This document shows positions 20,908 to 34,100 of a DNA stretch of 64,000 nt, in pieces; within the stretch, counting starts at the first letter, position 1, and every line of letters begins with the position of its first letter. The position numbers and the translations under genes were made by a program. The DNA is from Escallonia rubra (lineage: Eukaryota; Streptophyta; Magnoliopsida; Escalloniales; Escalloniaceae), in NCBI GenBank assembly GCA_033065855.1, contig JAVXUO010002370.1:372001-436000 (forward strand). The letters are read 5' to 3'. Below the pieces are notes generated by a model that was not told where the DNA came from, searched no databases, and worked only from the letters and a program-made list of their open reading frames with translations.

Positions 20908-21784
20908 CCTATGAAGCACGGGTGCGGCACTTTGGGTGAAGCACCAGCACCGCGTGCAGCATGGGTGCGCGTCCAATTTTTTTGATTTATTTTTTTGATA
21001 TCTTAAATAACGGGTGCGACTCGGGTGTGTATCCGATGTGGAAAGGGCAGATCTGTGACTACCGGCGACCCCATCGACCACCTTTTGCGACCATCTTGCA
21101 AGGAATCTGAGAGGAGGGAGGAGACTGGAGACAAGAAGAAGAAGAAGAAGAAGAAGCAGCTGGAGAAGGAGAAGGAGGAGGAGGAGGAGGAGAAGGAGAA
21201 GAAGGAAAAGGAAGAGTACTCACCGGCGACCGAAGGCGGCATGCGGCACGTGGCGAAGTGGGTGCGACTGGTTCCGGAGAAGAAGAAGAACAAAGGTAAT
21301 CAATATTACCGATGTTTGCTGGAGATTGATGACCTATTTAAATGGTTGACTTTTGACATTTTATTCAAGTATCCAATATTAAGTCATTACTTAAACCAAT
21401 CCCAGTACTTCTAAAAAATAAGAGTAAAACCACATTCAAACTTTTTTCTGTTCAGCTATACAACATTTATAAAGCAGCCCATTAAACTTAACAAACTCTC
21501 CCTAATTTGGTTGAAAACTTCAAAATTAACGAAATAACCCATTAAACTTAAAACTTACTACTTTGGTAAATTAATAGCTTTTTACATATATCTAATATAT
21601 ATATTGTGATTCTTAAGATTCAAATTGTTTAGAAATTCAATACTAAGTGTACATAGTTAAAAATATATTTACAAAATTTGCCATATCCCCGCTGCACCCA
21701 TATCCTAAATTTTTTAAAAATGCCGTATCCGCATATCCGCACCCGTGTCGTATCCGTACCCGTACCTATGTCCGTGCCTCATAG
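20908..21784. mobile_element. Element B1: 0.88 kb TIR element, family B
   Basis: The left end CTATGAAGCACGGGTGCGG and the right end, reversed CTATGAGGCACGGACATAG, are inverted repeats. Flanks GCAGGAGG (20900-20907) and GCAGGAGC (21785-21792) make an imperfect 8-bp duplication. Subterminal 'GGGTACGGATACG' repeats and the block 'AAAAAATTTAGGATA' match element B2. The core has a (GAA/GAG)n stretch (21140-21215) that yields a Lys/Glu-only open frame. There is no transposase. Confidence 0.75.
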
Positions 21785-22666
21785 GCAGGAGCCATATGGC
21801 GTCCTGAACCCCCGGGGGCTATAATGCCACCTTTGAGACCACATGACGAAAAAAGCGTCCCGAGGCCTCATGTTTGGGGGCCCGAAGGAGGGCTGCCTTT
21901 CCACGAAATCAGACGACTAATCTCCGGTGACTGGGCCCTCTGAATTATAAGGACATACTCCGTTCAAGTTATTATGGTTTATGCGTCCCTGTAGGCCTGA
22001 AAACGCAGGTAATGCCGTTTGTACGTATTTTGATAACAAATGAAAGAGTAAGCACTAAGCACATTGGTTTCTTTTTCTAGAGATGGGAGGATAGATCGGC
22101 CTAATGGGCCTGCCAGGTTTTGTTTGAACAAATTTGAGACCTTTTTAACCAAGGCTGATTAAAATTCGTGAACAAACAAACATCCATTGGCAGTCAGTTT
22201 TATTGGTTTGTTTTTTAGTTGTGGGTATTCAATCGCCCATTTTTTTAACAGATGTCCAATCGGTAATTATATCATCAAAGTAAAATGATTGACAAAAATC
22301 TCTGATTCAGTTAAAGTAACCAAGAAGTCAAAAGGAACAGAATTTTATCGAGTATAGGGATTAATCCCTGAATTTTGTAATGTTTTCCGAAAATTTGGAG
22401 CCTTGTACCTGTAAACCACACTGCTTGGAGACAGTGGGCCTTCTGTTTTCTCCAAAACCTCAAATTCTCTTTTTTCTCTCTCTGAATTTCTGGTCTTGGA
22501 TCCTCTGAAAATCACCCAACCTCGATATGCTTACGTAGGATTTGCCTTTTTTCTTATTTATGGAGGCTTCCCCATGGAGCTCTTAGGCATATCATTTTGT
22601 TATTTCATTGATAAGTCCTACTTCCATCTGACCTATCTTGACCAAACCTTATCATAACCACATGAC

Positions 22667-22698
<32 letters not shown>

Positions 22699-23627
22699 GA
22701 GTTGGGCTTCGATTTGGAAACAAAGTTCAAGTCTTTAGCCAAGCTCAAAACCTCATTTAGCACATTAGCTTACTTTTGTATCCAAATTATTTGAGTTCGA
22801 ACTTTGTTGATGTTCGAAACTTTGTTGGGCCCACACAAACCTTCAAGCTTTGGCCCACTAATTTGAAGTCAAACTTGTGCACCCGTGTTAACTGTGAATG
22901 TGAAATGGTGATGATTCAAACTTTGATGATGGTCAAACCTACTTGGCCTGTCCGGACTATCCGGTATGTTTTCATAAACATAAACATTTACATACTTGTG
23001 GGTTGAAATTTAAATGCAAACTCTATGTTTCTTTCATCGACACCCTACTTAAGTATCTCCTCAACTTTGGGCTGTTAGTTTTTGCGGGCCTGAATAGATG
23101 GACTTTCTCTATGAATCACCACCTCTCCCTTTTATTCACTTTCTAATAAGTGATCCAAACAGTGATTTAGGTGTGCTTTTTATGAGCTGCTTCTCTCTTA
23201 TCTTCAGTTTTTGGTAACACTGTTTGCTTTTCTAATCCATGGCCAGCTTGGGAATGCGAACGCAAACTGCTAATCTGTGAATTTCAGAGCATGACATTGT
23301 AATCTATTGCATGTTCTGACCTACTTACTCTGGCCCTGCTTCGTAACCCAAATGTCCCAAATATTGCACTCACACCCTGAAAATTTGGTTTCGTTATCTA
23401 TTTTTGTTTTGGTAGGGAAGTCATAATTGTAGCATGACATGATTATAGGCTGAAGTTTATAATGGGAATATGTTGCAGGAGAAGCACTGTCTTGTCGAAT
23501 ATTTTACTAAATGCCTTCCTATGCGTAGTTTTAGAATCGCAGGAATTTTGTTATAAAAGTTTAATGTTGGTTCTATATTTTGCCTATGCTTCAATAAGCC
23601 AAGATCAAATTATGCACATTTCTGTAG
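21785..23627. other. No recognised gene; sequence upstream of the visible lyase exons
   Basis: A GC-rich patch (21785-21960) may be a remnant of the sequence into which B1 inserted. A (CT)n run lies at 22674-22699. The rest is AT-rich and probably intron of the lyase gene, ending at the acceptor TTTCTGTAG (23619-23627). I looked for the N-terminal FAD-binding exons here on the plus strand and did not find them. Confidence 0.5.
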
Positions 23628-26600
23628 GTTATTGCTAGAATCAACTATGGTCAAAGTGTCACTATCAGTGGTCTTGCTGGAGCAGTTTCCTTGGCAGGAT
23701 CTGGGGGAGGTTTATGGTCAATTGAAGGTGGAAACTGGCAAATGGCTGCTAGATTGATTAATCGTTCAGATGTTGCTGTGTACCTCAACGAAGAAATAGA
23801 ATCTATCTCTTACCTTGGAGATTTTTACGAGCTTAACTCCACGAAAGGAAACAGTTATGCGTGTAAAGTCACGGTGGTTGCTACACCCTTGGATGAGCTC
23901 CATATTCGTTTTATGCCTGAAATATCAATTCCTGAAAGGAAATTACAGCATACACATGCAACCTTCGTTAGGGGCCTCTTAAATCCTGTAAGTATCCTCT
24001 GTTAATTGTTGTCTTGTTCTTTTCCTTATAGGTGTTCTCTCAGTTGAATTTTATCATCTTTTTTGGGGCGAAGGCATATTTTGGTTTGGGTGCTGCATCA
24101 GACGTTCCAGACTTGGTGGGCACTGTTGAGAGTCCTGACCTTACATTCACGAGCATCTCTCTTCTTAAGAGACATGACGAGAAAGATATGACCTACAAGA
24201 TATTTTCTCGTCAACCGATGAGTGATGCGTCGCTGGATAGCATCTTTAGGTAATTAAAAACAGTCTTTTAACTATTATTTGCTTAGCAAAGGATAGCATG
24301 ATTCAGCTTCCTCATTCTATCTTGTTTTATTTATCTCTTTTTCTTTGGGATGATTTTATCGTATTACTCATAATAGATTTGCAGATTCTTAGCTGATATC
24401 TTATTCAGCAACTGTTGTGTTCCCATTGTTTGTGTTGGATATGGTGTTTGATTGCATCAAGTCGCATGTTGATGATGTAAAAACTTGCTTGCTCACGTGA
24501 GGCATTCAACAGTGAAGGTGCTCGATTTTTCAACCAAGGACCTGCGTTGAATATGAAGGCACCACTTTGCCATATTATCCTTGGCAATACCTGAGCTGTT
24601 ATAACTGCGGCAGCACAAGGGAAACTGCTAATTTTACTGCTTTTGATCAAAGAAATCCACCTACAAATTGTCTTATAAAGGAGAAGAACGCCGATGGATT
24701 CTCCATAATGAACCTTGGCCATTCATTGCTAAAGAGCGAGTGAGTGAGACGTTGAGAGATTGTGATTAGCTAAAATTTAGAGATATTATGTGCCAAATTT
24801 TGACCTACTAGCGAGGTCAGGAAACCACACAGTTCTTATTCACCTAAAGAAAAATAGCGAGAGGTGAGTTTGGGTGAATTTAGAAATTCCCAGTAGCTGG
24901 GTGAAATTTTCCTTGTAACTTCTCCACTTGATAGTGCAACATTTTCGCTGTCCTCCCTGTGGACGTAGGCTAAAAGTTCAATCACATTTAGTTCTCGGTG
25001 TCCATACTTTTGTGTATGACATTTTCTATTTTCTCTTCTTTGTGTCATGCTGTTCTAGTTCTACTTGTTTTACGGGGTTAAAAGCCTAACAGGGGTATCT
25101 GGAGCTTTTGTTTCTAAGACTTTATCATTTTTGAGAATATTAATGAAGATGACCGGTCCAAAGTACGAGGTAGAGGAATTCAACAGTCAAAACAAATGGA
25201 ATGGCACTACCTTACGTGGAAGAGGAGTTGAAGCTTGATTCATTAAAGTTTTTCCAGCTCAGGAAAAGGAGAATGAGAAATCTCCTAACTCAAAGTATAC
25301 ACAAGTCACTACATGAAAATAAGCCATTGATTATTAAAAGCAAAGATCGAGAAGACATTATGAGTAGATGAATAATAGTTCAATCCAGCTAGTTTGTCGG
25401 ATGAATTTCTGAACAATGTGGACGATGTTCGCAAAGGCCAGGTAAAACTCGGAAGAAGCTGGAAAGCTTGTATATAATGAAAAACATGACAAATAAGCTT
25501 TATTTTAAAAGGCAGCTATACGCATTGCAAATAGAGGAAAGTATGATTTTTCAACACATTTAAACGTCTTCAATGCCGTAATCACTTAATTGGCGAATAC
25601 TAAGGTGAAGATCAATGAAGAGGATAAAGCATTGGGTCCCTGGGCGTTATTACCCAATGCCGATGATAATTTCCTTACTACCTTATTACAAGGATTGGTA
25701 ATCTCTTGGTGCATCATGTTAAGAGTTTGAAGTAACAATTGAAGTCATGGATGTGACAGTAATCCAAAAGGAAAGTCTCGGTCAGAAGGAACACTAAAGT
25801 GCCATCATTGCTCAAGGAGATATCAAGAGAAATTTACGCCCAAGAACTTGAACAAAAGGAATCAAAGTCATGCGAAGGCACACGATAGCGCCACTCGAAC
25901 CTGTGATTCTGCACGCGACTTAGTAGCTTTTGCTTTCCAATAAGGAGAGTGCAATGGTTGCAAGTCAACGAAATTGAGTGGGTGGTAGATTCTGCAACAT
26001 TTTACCACGTTTCCTAACAAGGAACCTTTCACATTGTGCAAAGCATGAGACTTAGGATATTTAAGTGTTAGCAGCCGTGCAAACATTGTCGGAACTGGTG
26101 GCGTGTGCTCAAAGACCAACATGGGTGTACACTCATTTTGAAGTATGTACAGCATATTCGTGATGTGCGCCTTAATCTGATCTTGATGCATGTTATGGAA
26201 ACCAGATCTATTTAAGTAGCGTAAATGGAACACAAAAGGATCTAGTGTTTGCAAGAGGGAATACTGGTTGAACTTTGTATAAGACTAGTAGACTAGGAAG
26301 CACGGACACCCCTTATGGGTTGAGGTATCGTGTCAGCAGCTACTGACCCCTCGCACACCCCTCAGACACATCCGAACACGTGTCGAACACCTCTCAGCAA
26401 TGTCTGAGAGTCTTTCATTTATGTTTAATTATCGGACACGGTGTCAGACACCTTATGCTGAAGTGTCAGGCAAATATGGGGCAAAACTGCAGAGTTTTAA
26501 ACTTAAATTGAGGGCGATGGAATGTTAGGGAAAGTTGGGGATATACAGTACATCGGAAAGGGCAAACCCCAATGGTAAATTGTATTGTAATTGACTTATG

Positions 26601-27834
26601 ATGCCCAACTCAGAGGGAGATAGGGCTCTTCGTAGAAGATGAATCTCTCAATTGATAAGCTAGTGCATGTCAGAGGTTAATGATGGAGATCCGGAGGATA
26701 ATAAACGTGATGAGGCAATTGATGTTGATTAAATCTTGATGGATGGAAGAGATGAAAGCCTTGTATATTGTCCTTTTGGCTTGTTTTTATAGGATCTTGC
26801 ATTACCGTATTATTTATAATAACTTGATTTCAAGTATGACACTAATTTATGGTTTATTAGTTGTTGCTTTACTTTTTCGCGAGGGTGGAATGTGCTTGAA
26901 ACTTATATAAACATGGCTATTCATCATACATACATACATATATACATACAGTTATTTAGCATTGTCTCACGGTGTCCAAAGTTTGTTATTTTGAAAATTG
27001 CGATACCTGGTGTCCCCGTCAGTGTTGGCGTTGGATGCGGTGTTTGTATCTGTGCTACTTTTCTCGTAGAAAGATGTATAGCAACAAATTACTTGCAATA
27101 AACCGTTGTGCTTATTGCTTATTTAGCAAGCAACATGGTGTCCTTTCAGAGTTCCTCTTAAAAGAGAAGGATTTTCTTGAGTTGTTTCGTTTTCTAATGT
27201 ATGTGGTCGCCTAGAAAGCACCGACACCTCATATAGGTCGAGATATGGTGTCCAATACCTACCGACACCTTGACACCTCACCTACACATCCGGACACGTG
27301 TCTGACACCTCTCAGTGGTGTCCGAATTTATTGATTTATTTTTTGTAATTACCGGACACCGTGTCGGACACCTCTTGAAGAAGTGTCTAGGGGTGCAACT
27401 TAGACGGGTTGGGTTGGGTTGGGTTTCAACCCAACCCGTGTCCACACGTATTGGCCAAAATATGATATTTCGGGAACTTTTTTAGAAATGAACTTTGAAG
27501 CCCAACTAATCAGATCGACTCGGAAAAAGGTACCCTTCTTCTTTCTTTCTCATCCTCTCTCTTTTCCTTCGTTTTGTTACCAAAAGCACCCAAGCCAACC
27601 AGTTCATAGGAAGATACGTCAGCATATCCGACCTCATTTACAGACCGATGTAGCTATATATGACATCTCCACGATCCTTTTATCCCATGTTCTTCTCTCT
27701 TGTTACTGTTGAGACTCTAATCTTATTACTGTTGAGACATTCATGCTATTATCTTTCTTTCTCATCCGTTTTGAATGAAATTCAGCCACTCAAATTGATG
27801 TTTATTCTTATTATGTACATATTTAATACATATA

Positions 27835-27875
<41 letters not shown>

Positions 27876-28138
27876 ATGTATACATATATGTATATATATG
27901 TACATATATATATATATATATATATATCTATCTATATACATATGTATATGTACATATATATAGATCTATATACATCTATATATGTACATAAACGTATATA
28001 GATGTACATATACATACGTATATGTACATATATGTACACATGTATATAGATAGATATATATCTATCTATATGCATGTGTACATATATGTACATATACGTA
28101 TGTATATATAGATCTATATATGCATATGTACATATATG

Positions 28139-28187
<49 letters not shown>

Positions 28188-31100
28188 TATGTACATACAT
28201 ATACCCTACGCGCAGGCAACAACAACACCTGCTCTATGGGCGAATTATCTTTTTTGGGATCAAAATGATGTAATTCAATTATATTCTTATTTCTTTTGTG
28301 ACTTGTTTTAGAAGAATTGTATATTTGATGTTCGCAATTGTAATCAGTTTAATGTTTAGAAATATTCTTTGTAAGCTTATGGAGTGAAGAAATGTTTGAT
28401 GGTACTGCTAAAGATAAAAGCAAATGGAGAAATTAAAAAAATGAATCTACGTCTTTGTTTTTGTAATCTGTTAAATTGATTTATGGTTAAGATTTGTAAT
28501 TTTCAAGATCAGGTGCTTTGCATTTCATCAATAAGAAATGCAAAACACTCGGTCTTCAACTGCAATAACCGAACATATTTTTAGTTCAAATTGACACCAT
28601 ATTTAAGCCTTGTTTTTTGATGCATATTTAACCCTTTTTCGTTCTTTTTTTTTCTGTTTATGTTTTTCCAACAATTTTTTGTTTCTTAATTGATTTTCAG
28701 GTATTTTAGTTTCTTTTTTTTTTGTTTTTGTTTTTTCAGTTTTTCAATTGGTTAATTGTTTGCTAACCTAAAAATGCAAGGAAAAAATAATCACAATTCT
28801 CATTAACCAGTTCAATATCTAATGTTTATTTCATTTTAACCAAAATAAAAAGAGAATAATAAAGGAATTTCTTTGTTATGTTTTTCTTTCTGATCACACT
28901 TTTCATTTTCCAATGTATCGAATAGATTCATTACCCAATAATTTCATCAAAATTTAAAAGGGAGTAATAAAAGAAGGGTAAGAATGTAATTGACGTAGTT
29001 AACGGAGGACTGAGGACATAATCGTCCAAAAATGATTTACAACATTCATACTAAAAATGCAAGGAAAAAAAAAACACAGTTCTCATTAACCAGTTCAATA
29101 TCTAATGTTTATTTCATTTTAACCAAATTAAAAAGAGAATAGGAAAGGAATTTCTTTGTTCTGTTTTTTTTTGTGATTACACTTTTCATTTTCCAATGTA
29201 TAGAATAGATTCATTACCTAATGTTCTTTTAATTTCATCAAAATTTAAAAGGGAGTAATAAAATAAGGGTAAGAATGTAATTGATGTAATTAATGGAGGA
29301 CATAATCGTCCAAAAACAATTTTACAACATTCATACTTTTATAGGTAGTACACACACACACACACACATACATATATATAAATATATTTTTTGCGACCAC
29401 ACATTTTTTTTCCCAATGTGTAAATGTAGGTGTAGATTAAATTTATGATCTAATATTCATTAAACGTATTACAAAAAAACTAATTACAGAAGGATAGGGT
29501 TGTCATTGGAATAATTAACGGAAGGTAAAATCGGAAATGCTTACAAAATTAGTAATTAATAATAGTATTTATGAAAGGGTAGGATTGTTATTGAAGTGAT
29601 TAGCGAAGGGAAAAAACGGAATAAAATGATTTACAAGATTCATGTTTTTATAGGGAGTATATATATAGATATATATATGTGTGTGTGTGTGTCTATATTA
29701 TATAAATATAAATATATACGGAAATAAAATAAAAAATATATTAAAAAATTCAGCGGTGTCTTGCGGTGTCCAAAATCTGGTTCTTTGAATATTGCGGTGT
29801 CCGGTTGGTGTTGGTGTCTCTACCTAGGTGGTCGCATTGAGGTGGAGTTGTTAGGTTGTAACCATGTCTCATTTATTGATGATGCTTGAAGAAAGCTGTT
29901 GGTGTATTTCTCGAAGACGAAAGGCCTAAGTGTTCTAGATCTTTTAGAGTTTTTAAGTAATGGTGGAAAGGAAAACGGGGAAGTCCCTAAGTGCCTACAT
30001 ATTGATAAAGGTGGCTAGTATCCTTCAATTGAGTTTAAAAAGTACCTCTGGAAGTAATAAGTTTAGGGATGAAACGATGGTACCTGGCACCCCTCAACAA
30101 AAAATGGTACGGTGGAAAAGGATGAAGTGCACAATTATTGAGAAAAAGAGATGCATTGCAAAAGATGGCTAATCTGTCGAAGTCATTTCAGCTGAGTTCA
30201 TTTTATGGCAGGCTGCCTAATCAACAGATCTGCATCAGCTCCCTTTGATTTCGATATACCTGAATGTGTGTTGACCGGGCAAAATGAGTCGTCTCTCACT
30301 TGAATATAATTGGTTGCAAATCATTTGCACATGTACCTAAGGAGCAAAGGTTGAAGCTTCGTGACAAGGCCACTCCCTATATGTTCATCGGTGGGCTATG
30401 GTTCCAAATGATGCAGAAGTTTAATACAAGCCATGGGAAAATGAAGATCATCAGAATTATGGACGTGGTATTCTATTCGCACAAGCACATATTGCGGTAG
30501 ACTCGAAGTTGGTCAGTCTATCTAAAAGTTATGGCAGATGCTGTTACAAAGTTTTACAACAATCTCTTAATTAGATGCTTTCACGGATTGTGGAGGTGTT
30601 CCACAAGAAGAACCCCATTCAGAAGATTAGCAAACACTAGCTGATGCCCCGTCTCCCCCCCCCCCCCCCCCTGTGCTGGTTACGGAAACTAAAGTTAAAA
30701 TCCTTCAAGGGAGCATAGACGATCAACATGGGACCAAAATTCAAAATATGTTTTGCTTACGACATACAATGAACAAGAAATTCATGAAGCATAATCTCAT
30801 AAAGATGAAGACAAATGGCTAAGTCCATGGAAGAAGAGATGAGTTCCTTGCACAAGAATAGTACACATGAGTTGGTGGAGCTTTTGAAAGGCTAAAAGCC
30901 TTAAAGAATAAACGGGTGTGCAAAATTAAATAAAGTCTATTACATACTAGCGAAGTATAAAGCTAGATTGATGGTCAAAAAGGGATCATTGACGAGATTT
31001 TCTCCCTGGTGGTAAATATGAGTTCTATTCGTGTTTTTCGTTGTCTAGCTGCTAGGTTAGACCTTGAGCTTGAACTTGAGCAGTTAGACGTGAAGAATGC

Positions 31101-34100
31101 ATTTCTCCATGGTGATATGGAGGAAGAACTTTATATCTCCTTTTTAAGAGTAAGAAGGGACAAATCAACCCAGTTGGCTGGTCAATCTCAGAAAGATTAT
31201 CAGCCAGCAAAACCGAGACGGATGACCAGGGTTCCAAGCTTACCAGCATCGGAGGTATACTTATCAATGAGCTTAGAGCTAGTTGCATCAACTTTACGGG
31301 CTTCTTAAGAGCTGTGAGAAAAGACAGAGAGAGGGACTTATTGAGCTTACTTCAAGACAAGACAAGCAGTTACTCATTAGCTGCAGTACGTCCCCTTACA
31401 TGCTCCCTGCTTTCGATACCTGCTCTGATGATGATTCAACTCGCTGAACAGGCCTTTCCAGCCAGCTATATGAGGAAGCGAACTGATCCCCTCAGGTTGA
31501 GGTGAGCTTTTGAGTGAAGGTCTTGTCTTGCCCTAGTGTGTTGAACTGGCCTGTAGATACTAGCACATCATCTCAGTTATAGATACAAAAGTCTCTAATT
31601 TTTGAAACTGAAATTCAAGTCGTAGATATTTTAGTGTCTCGCACTTGGTGTCTTGAATTGGCCAGTAGATACTAGCAGAACATCTCCTATTCATAGATCC
31701 GTGCCCGCCTTTATACAGTTAGATACAAAATTGTCTACCTCTTAAACCAAAATTCAAGTAGTAGATCTTTTAGCCCCTTATCGCCCGCGGAGCAAAGTTT
31801 GGACAATTCGGGGGAGCCGGAGGGGGAAAGAGTACTTAATGTGAAATTGATTAATCGTACTTGAGTGGATTGCCGGGGAAGTATGGGAAGATTAGTTGTC
31901 TTGTAGTTCCAGCTGTGGAACTCCTCTTATGGTGCCTATATAAGCTAAAAAACTACAACCTTAATATAGACCTCCAATTTCCTGTTCGGTCTTTCGATAA
32001 GTAGTCAGCTGCAGGCTAAGAAGCCTCGTAGTCAGACTAAACATTAATTGAAGTAGCCGCTCAAGGGAGAACACTAATCAGACTGCAAGTAAGCAATCTG
32101 GACAGAACTTCAGATCTCCTTTTTCGAGATGCTGGCCTTGCCGAGAAGGGCTTGCATAAGATAGATGCCCTATTAGATCACAATTAGGACCTCAATATGG
32201 TGTTATTATGGAGTTGAAATTCCTTTCGTGGTTTCTATTTTTGAGTAGTGAGTTTTAATAATGGAGGCACTGTAATAGGCGTGTTTTGGAATCTTGCCGA
32301 GCCTTTGCTTTTTCTTTTACAAAATGCTTTGCCCCCTCCCATTTGCCCTTTCTTATAGTAAATAAGCAAATTACATAACTCCTTCCTCTCTTCTCCCTCG
32401 TAATAATCCTCTCTGTCACCCAATTCTATGCAGTACCTTTCGGATGCAATTGACCAAGGTGCACACCCGTCTTGGATGTGAACTGCTTGTCGTTGAACAA
32501 ATACAAGGGGTGTAGAAAGTTTCTCTTTCGAAAAAATGACCGCTACGAATGGGGCTTTGCGCTCCTTGTCCTTATATAGTCCGGAGGGAGGAGAGTCTTG
32601 TAGAGGTCTATTACAGAATTTTCTTCTTCTATAAGGTGTGCTTGACAGTGGAACGAATTATCTCTCCAACTGAATGAAACTAGACACAAATTTGAAAAAA
32701 ACCCTCTGACCACTTTCTTGATCCAATGTGCAGTCTCTGATGCAATATTTTGAAATTGGCAAGGATTTTAGAGAAGCAAAACAGTGAATCAACGGCTGAG
32801 TTTTCAGCGAAGCCTGGAGGGAAGTTAATCAAGCCTTCCACTAGAGAATTTTTGTAGGTTGTAAAGGGAACGTGTCTATGCCGGTCGGTTAGAGAGTTCA
32901 GTGAAAGCCCGCATTTTTAGTTCCACTACCAACTTCTTTTCATAAGAATTTAGACTACATTCCTGCGATCTATGACTAGTGTGTGCATTCCAGCACCATA
33001 AGGCAGTAATGAAATTTGAGAGGAGGTCAAGGGTAAAGTCTCCAAACCTATCCAGCGAAGGATTATGCTTTTAAGAATGCCTATACGTCTAGAAAGTTAG
33101 CCTGTGCAAACCCTAAGTGCAAGGATTGCTGAATAGAAGAGAACTAAGATTAGTATTAATGGGTGATAAATAGATCAAAGCAACATTTCTTCGATGCTAA
33201 TCGTCTTTCATCAGCCAGCATTCAGAACTTGACATCAACATTATTAGAGAGGGGTGGCTTAATCAGATAACTGAATGGGGGGAGGGGGGGGGGGGGTGGA
33301 TACTACCAGTTTTGCCAGGCAGGCCTCTGTATACCAATAGGAGACGAAGGTCAGTGTCTTTTATATTTTTCGTGGCCATCTTGATAACTGCACTTAAGGT
33401 GGGAAGGTTGATGGGTGCCGGGGGAATCAGAGGTTAGAGGCTCGTTTTGTAAGTGTTTACATTTGGGGGTTGGTCGAGCGGGTCACCGACCTTTGAACAG
33501 GGGAGTGAGGGTAGGGTTAATGGAGAGGAAGAGAGGAAGTAGAGCATCTCGATTTATGATCCTTGATGAGGTGGCAGAATCCAAGAGAACATTTCTCAAT
33601 ATATCTTGAGTTCAAATTTATCATGTGAAGAGGGAGGAAACTCATTTAGCATAACGTCAGGCAAATCGGAACCTTTATCTGTTGGTAGGCTTTTTGCTCA
33701 ATCAGATAGTTGGGCGCCAGTAAAAGAGTTTTATCTGAACTAAGCTACTGATGATTTAGCCAGTCAGTTCTTCCATGAATGCTATGGATATTAAGCAGTT
33801 GTATTAAAGCTGATTCTTTTAAACTGTTTCGAGTTATTTGGCCTTTCATTTTTGCTTGACATTCTGAAGTTCTTGTTTTCCTTCTCATGAGCTGCGAGCC
33901 ACTTATATGGACTGCTTTAATTGTGCCTTACTGTTCGATAGTGTTAAAAGGTTCAATTGTTGACTTGGTCGATTGATTTGGATTTATGCTGCTCCCCTAC
34001 TCCATGGCACCTAGAATCACTAATTATTTAGAGGTTCAATCATCGAATTTACTCCTTTTCTTGCTCACTAATCGTATTTAGTTGGTCTCTTTTAGTGCAA

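Larger units (their letters stand above)
27211..29827. mobile_element. Element A3: 2.6 kb family A element
   Basis: The left end is CTAGAAAGCACCGACACC and the right end, reversed CTAGGTAGAGACACC. It has a perfect 8-bp TSD, GTGGTCGC (27203-27210 and 29828-29835), within the copia integrase region. Contents: a left subterminal GACACC array, a small GGGTTGGGTT insertion-like patch at about 27389-27440, a long TA/TG tract (27826-28195), an AT-rich core, a 282-bp tandem duplication (28771-29340) and a right subterminal array. There is no transposase. 27430-27830 aligns by eye with 690-1250 of A1. Confidence 0.85.
25130..31140 (+). pseudogene. Ty1/copia retrotransposon, decayed and split by A2 and A3
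   Basis: Plus-strand fragments in copia order: gag start '[13 protein letters not shown]' (about 25163-25202), gag '[17 protein letters not shown]' (25610-25660), a protease-like 'IDSATFYHV' (25986-26012), a GAG_pre-integrase/integrase stretch 'CLFSKQHG' (27115-27140), '[14 protein letters not shown]' (30090-30150), a '[33 protein letters not shown]' block (30298-30390, shown here by its parts) and RT '[20 protein letters not shown]' (31075-31134). Stops and frameshifts occur throughout. No LTRs were recognised, and RT ends abruptly near 31140, so it is truncated. It lies in the same orientation as the surrounding lyase gene. Confidence 0.8.

Noticed and set aside
21025-21414. 129-codon Lys/Glu-rich frame
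   Set aside because: Generated by a (GAA/GAG)n tract in the core of element B1; no recognisable domain outside it.
25868-26254. 128-codon minus-strand frame
   Set aside because: It is the shadow of the plus-strand copia gag/protease region, whose motifs are recognisable on the other strand.
27660-28311. Several overlapping open frames of Tyr/Ile/Val/His on both strands
   Set aside because: They are translations of TA/TG/CA dinucleotide repeats.
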